Shown: piece after piece, positions 57,809-64,000 of the stretch
Layout: every line of letters begins with the position of its first letter
Numbering within the stretch: position 1 is the first letter of the stretch
Assembly: GCF_000817775.3 (NCBI RefSeq)
Contig: NZ_JTHE03000116.1
Span: forward strand, 1-64,000
Origin: Lyngbya confervoides BDU141951
Lineage (GTDB): Bacteria; Cyanobacteriota; Cyanobacteriia; Thermosynechococcales; Thermosynechococcaceae
DNA length: 64,000 nucleotides
Direction: 5' to 3'
Notes under the pieces: model-generated
The model's database searches: none
What the model was told of the DNA's origin: nothing
Seen by the model: only the letters and a program-made list of their open reading frames with translations
Position numbers and translations under genes: made by a program

Positions 57809-58537
57809 TTATTCTCGGCTATTGAGGGAAATCATAAACCTCAACACGAAGACAAAAAGGTTGACATAGGTTAGATACATGGAGAGAGCAGCCGGGAGAT
57901 ACTGCTCATCGCGGTAGGTTCGCGGCAGGACAAAAAAGTCCACCACGGCAGCCCCCACAAAGAGCAAAACGCCTAAGCCTGAGATCCCAATTTCTAGCCA
58001 ACTGGGGGTAATCACATGGAAAAACCCCAGGCCCAACTGCAGCAGCAGAACCACCACCAGGGCAATGATGCCCAGCTGGACAGTTTGGGTGAGGGCAAAG
58101 CCATCTTCCTCAGAGAGTCCAGAGCCAATAGATCGAGCTGCAATAAAGGTGACGCCACAGGAGAGGGCGGCAATTCCAATGCCAACCATTCCAACCCCAG
58201 GCGTACTTAAGGCCAGGGCAATTAATCCAGCCAGGGTATAGCCCGAAAGCAAGCTGTAGGTGGCCAGCAATGGCAAAGCCACCTGATTATTCCCCTGGGT
58301 GGCCACAGACTGCGCCACAAAAAACAGGGCTAGCTCAGCCACAACGGCTACTATCACCGTGGGCATGAAGATACCGGGGGCCTGCTCTAGCACGCCAAGG
58401 CCTCCCCAGGCACCGAGGGCCGTGAGGACCAATCCTCCTCCCACGTAGGGCAAAGCCCTTTTCACCACATTTGGCCCTACCAGCGCACTTTGCTGGGCTT
58501 TTTTAATGGCCTGTTGAAAATTACTGGTATTACTCAC
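57809..58537 (-). CDS. Bax inhibitor-1/YccA family membrane protein
   Basis: A 242-residue protein with seven predicted transmembrane helices. The family (BI-1/YccA) includes proteins that conduct calcium or regulate membrane proteases; YccA modulates FtsH in Escherichia coli. GLGVLLFVGAAVVDFFVLPRTYRDEQYLPAALSMYLTYVNLFVFVLRFM at the C-terminus is a typical end segment. The GTG at 58537, with GAGGAG six bases upstream, is preferred to an ATG eight codons earlier. It is transcribed alone and divergently from the sigF promoter region. Confidence 0.87.
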   Translation of the reverse strand: MSNTSNFQQAIKKAQQSALVGPNVVKRALPYVGGGLVLTALGAWGGLGVLEQAPGIFMPTVIVAVVAELALFFVAQSVATQGNNQVALPLLATYSLLSGYTLAGLIALALSTPGVGMVGIGIAALSCGVTFIAARSIGSGLSEEDGFALTQTVQLGIIALVVVLLLQLGLGFFHVITPSWLEIGISGLGVLLFVGAAVVDFFVLPRTYRDEQYLPAALSMYLTYVNLFVFVLRFMISLNSRE

Positions 58538-58918
58538 GTGATACTCCTCTGACGAGTGCAAACAGCCGAGTCCTACAACACGGCGATCCTATTCACATTC
58601 TCCATTGTGCCGGATTTCTGCGGCCCCAACCGAGGATGATCAGGGGCGATCGCCGTACCTATTCATGCCCATCGGCTCCCCGAGGCAGACAGAGACTAGG
58701 GAGCAGGAGGCTGCGGAGCACTCCCCACAGGTTCAGCCGCAGTTTATGAACAAATGTTAAGTCTGCGTTCTGCGTAGATCCATGGAAAATCTGCGTAGAT
58801 TTTCGGAAACCTCCGGGGAGACGGCGAGATCAATTCCCGTAATATGACGCTGTTATTCCCGAGGAGGTTTTTTAATAATTAGCTTACGCAAACGATAAGA
58901 AAACAACTTCGTTCAACC
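58538..58918. promoter_or_regulatory. Upstream region of sigF with repeated TCTGCGTAGAT motif
   Basis: TCTGCGTAGAT occurs at 58769-58779 and 58790-58800, exactly 21 bases (two helical turns) apart. The second copy forms a 7-bp inverted repeat AAAATCT-GCGT-AGATTTT (58786-58803). It is 116-150 bases before the sigF ATG and could be an operator. A HIP1 site is also present. The remainder shows no gene. Confidence 0.5.
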
Positions 58919-59719
58919 ATGGCTTATCAAACTTCGCTGCAATCTCGCTCCATTGAAATGCTGGTTGCCTATCGTCAAAATCCATCTGTGCAGCTACGGA
59001 ATCGTCTGGTTCGGCTGAATATGGGCCTGGTGCGCAAAGTTGCCCATCGCTTAGCGCACCAATGCGCCGAACCCTACGAAGATCTTGAGCAATGCGGTTA
59101 TCTGGGATTGATTACAGCCATTGAACGATTTGACCCCACCCAGGGATTTGCCTTCAGCTCCTTTGCCGTCCCCTACATCCGAGGCGAGATTCTCCACTTC
59201 CTGCGCGATCGATCTAACCCTGTGCGCATTCCCCGACGTTGGCAACAACTCAGCCGCGATGGTGAGAAGAAGCGCCAAGCCCTCATGATTAACCTTGGAC
59301 GCCAGCCCAGCGAAGCAGAAATCGCTCAGGCCCTTGAAATTAGTCTCGATGAATGGCGATCTGTGAAGCTGGCAGCGGCAAACCGTAACCCCCTCAGCCT
59401 CAACGCCCAAGTCTCCATGGGTGGCCATCAAAGCTCCGATTCTTCTATGACCCTGGGCGACACCCTCATGGATGCCCACGCCCAGCTGCGTCAAATGAAC
59501 GAAGAGGATCGTTTAGAGCTACAGCACGCCATGGCTCAGCTCGAAGATAAAACCCGCGAAATGATTGAATCGGTTTTCTTTCAGCAGATGTCACGCCAAG
59601 AGGTAGCCAAGAAAATAGGCGTTAGCCCCGTGACCGTTACTCGCCGGATTAAAAAGGGTGTTGAGGAGCTGGTGCAGCTCCTGCACCAACCAGCGCCCCC
59701 CGCAGAAGCCCAAGCCTAA
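58919..59719 (+). CDS. sigF: RNA polymerase sigma factor SigF (group 3)
   Basis: A 266-residue sigma factor with regions 2, 3 and 4: RLNMGLVRKVAHRLAHQCAEPYEDLEQCGYLGLITAIERFDP (region 2.1-2.2), FSSFAVPYIRGEILHFLRDRS (2.3-2.4), LGRQPSEAEIAQALE (3), and QMSRQEVAKKIGVSPVTVTRRIKKG (4.2 helix-turn-helix). SigF in Synechocystis is needed for type IV pilus formation, motility and cell-surface features. An ATG at 58919 starts it; a terminator follows. Its regulator genes (rsbU/anti-sigma) are not in the window. Confidence 0.93.
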   Translation: MAYQTSLQSRSIEMLVAYRQNPSVQLRNRLVRLNMGLVRKVAHRLAHQCAEPYEDLEQCGYLGLITAIERFDPTQGFAFSSFAVPYIRGEILHFLRDRSNPVRIPRRWQQLSRDGEKKRQALMINLGRQPSEAEIAQALEISLDEWRSVKLAAANRNPLSLNAQVSMGGHQSSDSSMTLGDTLMDAHAQLRQMNEEDRLELQHAMAQLEDKTREMIESVFFQQMSRQEVAKKIGVSPVTVTRRIKKGVEELVQLLHQPAPPAEAQA

Positions 59720-59756
59720 GTTCAAGATTCCACAACAAAGGGTTACAACAATAGGC

Positions 59757-59783
59757 GCCCCTGAGACTTCAGGGGCTTTTTTT
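59757..59783 (+). terminator. Rho-independent terminator after sigF
   Basis: Perfect 8-bp stem GCCCCTGA/TCAGGGGC, loop GACT, followed by seven T's. It ends the sigF transcript 37 bases after its stop. Confidence 0.9.
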
Positions 59784-59823
59784 GCGATACCCTTACTCAA
59801 AGACAAAGGCGAGCTTGAGGTTT

Positions 59824-60093
59824 ATGACGAGACCTGCGAAGAAACTCCCCCAAACCACAGCCCACGTGAGAATTACCCATCACTCCTGGCAGCAAGGAAA
59901 AATTGAAGGAGAAGTTTGCGCCAGCCACTACGCTTGGCGCTTTCAGTGGTGCTTTACCACCGACCAGCTGAACATTTCACCCACCCTAGGCCGTGCTTTA
60001 ATTCAAGAGCCCTTAGGTCGATTCTTAGAGCGACAGGACTACCAGCTCGAAGCAGGGGGAGACTATACCTTTCCTCTGCGATTCACCCTTTAA
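59824..60093 (+). CDS. DUF3146 family protein
   Basis: An 89-residue soluble protein: TTAHVRITHHSWQQGKIEGEV, WRFQWCFTTDQLNISPTLGRALIQEPLGRFLERQDYQLEPGG-type core and FPLRFTL. I recall a small cyanobacterium-specific family of this kind, without known function. The start is the ATG at 59824; the frame reaches back into the sigF terminator, which argues against the longer version. It is convergent to psbT. No catalytic motif is visible. Confidence 0.72.
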   Translation: MTRPAKKLPQTTAHVRITHHSWQQGKIEGEVCASHYAWRFQWCFTTDQLNISPTLGRALIQEPLGRFLERQDYQLEAGGDYTFPLRFTL

Positions 60094-60135
60094 GGCACCC
60101 TCTCCAGACTCAGTCTCTCAAAAAACAATCAAAGC

Positions 60136-60169
60136 AAAGCCCCCAGGTTAGAAATAACCTGGGGGCTTT
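60136..60169 (-). terminator. Terminator of the psbB-psbT operon (bidirectional)
   Basis: A perfect 15-bp stem AAAGCCCCCAGGTTA/TAACCTGGGGGCTTT with a GAAA loop between the convergent DUF3146 and psbT genes. Reading leftward, a T-rich stretch (TTGATTGTTTTTT) follows, as expected for psbB-psbT. Confidence 0.9.
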
Positions 60170-60181
60170 GGCGTTAGAAGT

Positions 60182-60280
60182 TCAATCCTTCGTAATTTTG
60201 GGAGGCTCGCGGAAGAAAATAGCGAAAAAGAGAACCCCCAAAATGCAGGCAAAGATGAAGACGTAAGCGATACTTTCCAT
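60182..60280 (-). CDS. psbT: Photosystem II reaction center protein T
   Basis: A 32-residue single-helix subunit of photosystem [21 protein letters not shown] then [13 protein letters not shown]. It lies at the dimer interface and helps repair of the acceptor side. It is 100 bases downstream of psbB on the same strand, as in most cyanobacteria and chloroplasts, and ends just before a strong terminator. It was too short for routine gene tables but matches the family over its whole length. Confidence 0.97.
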   Translation of the reverse strand: MESIAYVFIFACILGVLFFAIFFREPPKITKD

Positions 60281-60380
60281 AGGAAAATCTCAGATTAAAA
60301 TAAAAACTCGTGAACCGAGGAAGGAGCCTTACCCACAATGGATGAATCGGCTCCTTCCACAAGTTTACGCTGAACCGGGA

Positions 60381-61904
60381 CTATACGTTGCGGGTCGTTT
60401 TATCCCCAATCTTCTTGTAAAAGCCCCATTCAACCTGCTCCTCAGGCAGCTCTGGATCGATTCCGGCGAATACATCGCGATACAGAGTTCGAGCACCATG
60501 CCAGATATGCCCAAAGAAGAACAGCAGCGCGAAGCAAGCATGGGCAAAGGTAAACCATCCTCGCGGACTGGTGCGGAAAATACCGTCAGACCCAAGGGTT
60601 TCCATATCAAATTCAAAGGGTTCACCCAGCTGCGCCTTACGAGCGTAACGCTTTACCGTGGATGCGTCTGTGAAGGTTTGTCCATTGAGGGCACCCCCTG
60701 CAAAGCTCACGGTCACGCCCTGTTGCTCAAAGCTGTACTTCGACTCAGCTCGACGGAAGGGAATATCAGCCTTGACTTCACCTGAGGCGTTGGTCAACAC
60801 CACCGGAAAAGTCTCAAAGAAGTTGGGCATTCGTCGCACGAAAAGCTCTTCGCCTTCAGCATTACGGAAGGTGGGATGCCCCAACCAGGAGGTGGCGATG
60901 CCGTCACCATTATTCATGGCCCCGGTGCGGAACAAGCCTCCCTTTGCAGGGCTGTTGCCCACATAGTCATAGAAAGCCAGCTTTTCTGGAATCGCAGCCC
61001 AAGCCTCGGCCTCGGACTTACCCGTAGCCACATCCGCTTGAACGCGACGCACCATTTCCTGGCGAAAATACCCCGCATCCCACTGGTAGCGGGTGGGTCC
61101 AAACAGCTCAATGGGCGTTGCAGCATTGCCATACCACATCGTTCCTGCCACCACAAAGGCAGCAAAGAAGACAGCCGCGATACTGCTAGAGAGAACGGTT
61201 TCAATGTTCCCCATCCGCAGCGCTTTGTAAAGCCGCTGGGGAGGTCGAACCACCAGATGAAAAATTCCGGCAATAATTCCCACAATGCCAGCCGCAATGT
61301 GGTGGGCGACAATCCCGCCAGGACTAAAGGGATTAAACCCATTCGGCCCCCAGTCGGGAGCCACGGGCTGTACATGCCCCGTAATACCATAGGGGTCAGA
61401 AACCCACATCCCAGGTCCCCAAAGACCGGTGAGGTGGAAGGCCCCAAAGCCAAAGCATAGGAGTCCGGCTAGGAACAGGTGAATCCCGAACATTTTGGGC
61501 AAGTCTAAGGCCGGCTCCCCGGTGCGGGGATCTCGAAACAGCTCTAGATCCCAGTAAACCCAGTGCCAGATTGCAGCCAGGAATAGCAGGCCAGAGAGCA
61601 CAATGTGCGCTAGCGCTACGCCTTCAAAGCTCCAAAAGCCTGGATTGACGCCGGTCTCCCCCGTGACGCTCCAGCCAGCCCAGGAGGAATCAACTCCTAA
61701 ACGAGCCATGAAGGGGAGCACGAACATCCCCTGACGCCACATTGGATTAAGAACTGGATCGCTAGGATCAAAGGTGGCAAGCTCAAATAACGTCATTGAA
61801 CCTGCCCACCCTGAAATCAAAGCGGTGTGCATTAGGTGTGTCGCAATTAACCGTCCTGGGTCGTTAATCAAGACGGTATGGACGCGGTACCAGGGTAGTC
61901 CCAT
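60381..61904 (-). CDS. psbB: Photosystem II chlorophyll-binding protein CP47
   Basis: A 507-residue inner antenna protein with six thylakoid helices. The N-terminus [41 protein letters not shown] and [59 protein letters not shown] are conserved; the large lumenal loop between helices 5 and 6 is present. The C-terminus [34 protein letters not shown] is intact. AAGAGGAGGAG about ten bases before the ATG is a strong ribosome site. It is the first gene of psbB-psbT. Confidence 0.98.
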   Translation of the reverse strand: MGLPWYRVHTVLINDPGRLIATHLMHTALISGWAGSMTLFELATFDPSDPVLNPMWRQGMFVLPFMARLGVDSSWAGWSVTGETGVNPGFWSFEGVALAHIVLSGLLFLAAIWHWVYWDLELFRDPRTGEPALDLPKMFGIHLFLAGLLCFGFGAFHLTGLWGPGMWVSDPYGITGHVQPVAPDWGPNGFNPFSPGGIVAHHIAAGIVGIIAGIFHLVVRPPQRLYKALRMGNIETVLSSSIAAVFFAAFVVAGTMWYGNAATPIELFGPTRYQWDAGYFRQEMVRRVQADVATGKSEAEAWAAIPEKLAFYDYVGNSPAKGGLFRTGAMNNGDGIATSWLGHPTFRNAEGEELFVRRMPNFFETFPVVLTNASGEVKADIPFRRAESKYSFEQQGVTVSFAGGALNGQTFTDASTVKRYARKAQLGEPFEFDMETLGSDGIFRTSPRGWFTFAHACFALLFFFGHIWHGARTLYRDVFAGIDPELPEEQVEWGFYKKIGDKTTRNV

Positions 61905-62304
61905 TGACTACGCTCCTCCTCTTAAACGCGTGAAAAGTGTTACCGTCAGCAACTCATTTAATCTGCCGATCTGATTTAGGCAAGAACCTAAACCTTAGAA
62001 CGATGAAATAGATTGAAGCAAAAGGTCTCGGCTAGTCGAAGGACAAAGCCAAGGCACGTCTCTACCGAATCTATTGAATCATATTAAGGATCGAGTGTTA
62101 GCCAACTCAAGAAAAAAGCTTTAGTTAAGCAAGACCTAACGGTAGAAGGTTAAATTGTATAAAGAAGTGTAACTAGCCGATGGGGCCAATGCAAGCGACC
62201 TTCACATAACGGAAGGTTTACTCTTTAGAGGCTTGGCAAGGGTTGAGGAAAGTTTAATAATTGTTAACTTTGATGATAGCGTGTTGGGAATCAGCGTTAA
62301 GGCT
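61905..62304. other. Divergent region between psbB and the ferredoxin gene
   Basis: About 400 bases, AT-rich. It holds the psbB ribosome site (61913-61922) and, presumably, both promoters. A TATAAA at 62158-62163 is a candidate -10 element for the ferredoxin gene, but no clear -35 is present. In-frame TTG at 62233 could give the ferredoxin a longer N-terminus. Confidence 0.5.
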
Positions 62305-62664
62305 ATGGGTAACTCAGTTGATATGGAGCAGCGGATTTCAAATTCATCACAACTTGCCAAAATCACGTTTGTGCATGAAGACCAAGAGGTAGTCGTGGCT
62401 AGTGGGGCAAACCTGCGCCAAAAGGCTTTGGAGAGCAACGTGGATCTTTACACGTTCAAGGGAAAGCTGACCAACTGTGGCGGAATTGGCCAATGTGCCA
62501 CTTGCTTGGTCAATATTACGTCCGGAATGGAAAATCTTTCGGAGCGCACTGATTTTGAGCAGCGTCGCTTAAAGCGCAAGCCCGACACCTACCGTCTCGC
62601 CTGTCAGACTCTGGTGTACGGTCCGGTTTCTGTCCAAACCAAGCCCACCAAGCGCAAGGGATAA
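62305..62664 (+). CDS. 2Fe-2S ferredoxin-like protein
   Basis: A 119-residue single-domain [2Fe-2S] protein. The fold motif is [24 protein letters not shown], and cluster ligands are [11 protein letters not shown] plus the distal cysteine in YRLACQTL. The first gap is CX5C rather than the CX4C of photosynthetic plant-type ferredoxins, with about 32 residues before the fourth cysteine, so its partner may differ. The exact start is uncertain: ATG 62305 or TTG 62233. It lies between psbB (divergent) and psbM (downstream), which suggests a role near photosystem II biogenesis or electron transfer. Confidence 0.85.
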   Translation: MGNSVDMEQRISNSSQLAKITFVHEDQEVVVASGANLRQKALESNVDLYTFKGKLTNCGGIGQCATCLVNITSGMENLSERTDFEQRRLKRKPDTYRLACQTLVYGPVSVQTKPTKRKG

Positions 62665-62847
62665 TCCTTCAGGGCAAACCCTGATCAGCCGGATTAAGAA
62701 ACTGTTGCAATGTGGCGCCAGATAACCTATCCAGGGTGAGTTCGGGTGGTATTCTGGTTTAGTTAGATGGGGTTTGGGTTTATTCCCTTGCCCCCCATCT
62801 GCATCTTGATTTCCCTGCACACACCGTTGAAATAAAAAGTTGAACGT

Positions 62848-62958
62848 ATGGAAGTTAATAAGTTAGGACTCATTGCCACCGCCCTCTTTGTTTTGGTGCC
62901 CACGGTTTTCTTAATCATTCTTTACGTCCAGTCAGAAAGCCGCAAGAGTGCTGAATAG
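62848..62958 (+). CDS. psbM: Photosystem II reaction center protein M
   Basis: A 36-residue single-helix thylakoid protein at the photosystem II dimer interface: [19 protein letters not shown] and [16 protein letters not shown]. It matches the PsbM family along its length. It begins about 180 bases after the ferredoxin stop and is followed by a terminator hairpin at 63073. It is too short for routine gene tables. Confidence 0.96.
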   Translation: MEVNKLGLIATALFVLVPTVFLIILYVQSESRKSAE

Positions 62959-63072
62959 AAAACTCTTTGCGCTTAGAAGAATCTGTGCGTGATGGGCGGC
63001 CAGGTTCAGGATTTTTGGGGCTAGCAGGTCCTGGGAACAGTTTTGTGGGCCAAGGTTTTCTTCGTGGATATC

Positions 63073-63106
63073 GCTGCGTGTTTTTTTTAAGATGCGCAGC
63101 CTTTTT
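63073..63106 (+). terminator. Terminator after psbM
   Basis: GCTGCG pairs CGCAGC across a 16-base T-rich loop and is followed by CTTTTT. It fits the end of the psbM transcript. Confidence 0.6.
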
Positions 63107-63126
63107 AACGGAAACGCCTAAGAAAA

Positions 63127-63150
63127 TAGACGTGACCTAGGTCACGTCTA
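63127..63150. promoter_or_regulatory. Perfect 24-bp palindrome between psbM and the GNAT-like gene
   Basis: The half-site TAGACGTGACCT is followed directly by its exact reverse complement, giving an uninterrupted 24-bp palindrome with CCTAGG at its centre. It is 96 bases before the GTG of the next gene. It could be an operator for a dimeric regulator. Confidence 0.5.
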
Positions 63151-63245
63151 GCCATACACCGATGCAGGAGGTTTCAATCGCAAGAAGAACAGGTGCATCG
63201 CCTGTCTTCAATAGATCTATCGCTTGTCTTCTCAGTTTTTATGCA

Positions 63246-64000
63246 GTGAACGCCAAGAAAAATCCGTTTGAAATTATCCCGGTGACCTCAAAAGTCGACC
63301 AGCAAAGGTTTTTAGAGGTGCCCCACATTGTTTACAAGGACGATCGCAACTGGGTGGCGCCGCTGCGGTCCTCGGTGGCTAGTCACTTTAAGCCAGATAA
63401 TCCTTTTCTGAGCTACGGAAAACTCCAGCAGTTTGTGGCCCTGCGCGATCGCCAGCCCGTTGGGAGAATTGTGGCTGCCATTAATGATCGCCTGATAGAG
63501 CGAGAAGGCGAACGCATTGGGCTGTTTGGCTTTTTTGAGTGCATTGACGATAGCGAGATTGCCCAAGCACTTCTGGGATCAGCCGAAGCGTGGTTAAAAG
63601 CGCAGCACATTGTCAAGGTGCGAGGCCCCATTGATCTATCCACCCACAACAACTGTCTATTTCTGGCCGAGGGGTTTGACAGTCCCCCCTTGGTGATGAT
63701 GCCCTACAATCCACCCTATTATTTACGCTTCATGGAGGAGGGGGAATGGCATCAGGCCAAGGATGCGTTCGCCTACGATCTTCCTCTAAACCAGCCTCTG
63801 CCGGAGAGTTACGAAAGAGCCTACCGGGTAGCCTGCAAAAGTGGCGTTACCTTTCGATCAATCCACACCCAAGGCCAGGAATTCCAGGCGGATTGTCGAG
63901 GGCTTTACGATTTATTCACGCGGGCTTTCGCCAATAACTGGAGTTCAACCCCCCGAACCGAAGCAGAATTTCTGGAGGAGGCAAAGGCGCTGCAAAGCTT
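63246..64000 (+). CDS. GNAT-like acyltransferase family protein (partial, runs off window)
   Basis: The frame opens at a GTG at 63246 (MNAKKNPFEIIPVTSK) and remains open to the window edge (251 residues seen). LQQFVALRDRQPVGRIVAAIND-R followed by IGLFGFFECIDDSEIAQALLGSAEAWL has the shape of a GNAT acetyl-CoA fold with the Q/RxxGxG-type turn at QPVGRI. MMPYNPPYYLRFMEEGE then starts a second domain. It resembles large bacterial hypothetical GNAT proteins of unknown substrate. A perfect palindrome lies upstream. The C-terminal half is not available. Confidence 0.72.
   Translation, partial: MNAKKNPFEIIPVTSKVDQQRFLEVPHIVYKDDRNWVAPLRSSVASHFKPDNPFLSYGKLQQFVALRDRQPVGRIVAAINDRLIEREGERIGLFGFFECIDDSEIAQALLGSAEAWLKAQHIVKVRGPIDLSTHNNCLFLAEGFDSPPLVMMPYNPPYYLRFMEEGEWHQAKDAFAYDLPLNQPLPESYERAYRVACKSGVTFRSIHTQGQEFQADCRGLYDLFTRAFANNWSSTPRTEAEFLEEAKALQS

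Overview
The window is chromosomal DNA from a cyanobacterium. The evidence is psbB-psbT and psbM (photosystem II), psb27, a CpcT/CpeT phycobilin lyase, a Ycf39-like assembly factor, sigF, hmpF with a pilus-taxis operon, cobalt-precorrin methylation (cbiD), and many copies of the HIP1 palindrome GCGATCGC in the GC-richer parts. I cannot name the genus. No prophage, integron or CRISPR array is visible.

Layout. 1-5745: the possible 3' end of a transposase, three AT-rich glycosyltransferases on +, then a WecG/TagA glycosyltransferase and a CDP-paratose 2-epimerase-like gene on -; this is a cell-surface polysaccharide locus, and its AT-rich part has no HIP1 site that I could find. 6.0-9.8 kb: photorespiratory-type aminotransferase, then a CD225 protein, a DUF2752 protein and a Ser/Thr kinase fused to a second CD225 domain. 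9.8-14.9 kb: FetAB-type ABC transporter, a tight cpcT-tsaE-P450 cluster, and ttcA. 15.2-25.5 kb: fused double QueD, diguanylate cyclase, tRNA-Ser(CGA), ComEC with a degenerate C-terminal domain, DUF4079, miaB, a ProA-like protein and TatA. 25.6-31.8 kb: psb27, cbiD, a candidate structured RNA, guaA, fabG, small unknown proteins and a gene-poor AT-rich stretch. 31.9-38.2 kb: a TPR protein and a MacAB-type adaptor/permease/ATPase set with a convergent TolC-like gene. 38.4-41.3 kb: the PmbA/TldD peptidase pair.

41.5-50.8 kb holds a pilus chemotaxis operon on - (CheY-like, CheW-like, methyl-accepting receptor, CheA hybrid), with hmpF divergent on +. The receptor is split into two frames at a run of eight G's, so it is a sequencing error, a dead gene or a phase-variable switch. 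50.9-57.6 kb: DUF192, an NblR-like regulator with an atypical receiver, NAD kinase, ycf39-like, hisB, two amino-acid ABC permeases and rpmB. 57.8-64 kb: a Bax-inhibitor-1 family protein, sigF, a DUF3146 protein, psbT/psbB, a 2Fe-2S ferredoxin, psbM and the 5' part of a GNAT-like gene running off the window.

The strongest candidates for something new are the poly-G interrupted taxis receptor, the CD225/DUF2752/kinase-CD225 group, the structured RNA candidate between cbiD and guaA, and three unexplained symmetric or repeated upstream motifs (before sigF, before the DUF4079 gene and after psbM). All functions rest on reading the sequence and family knowledge; no database search was run.
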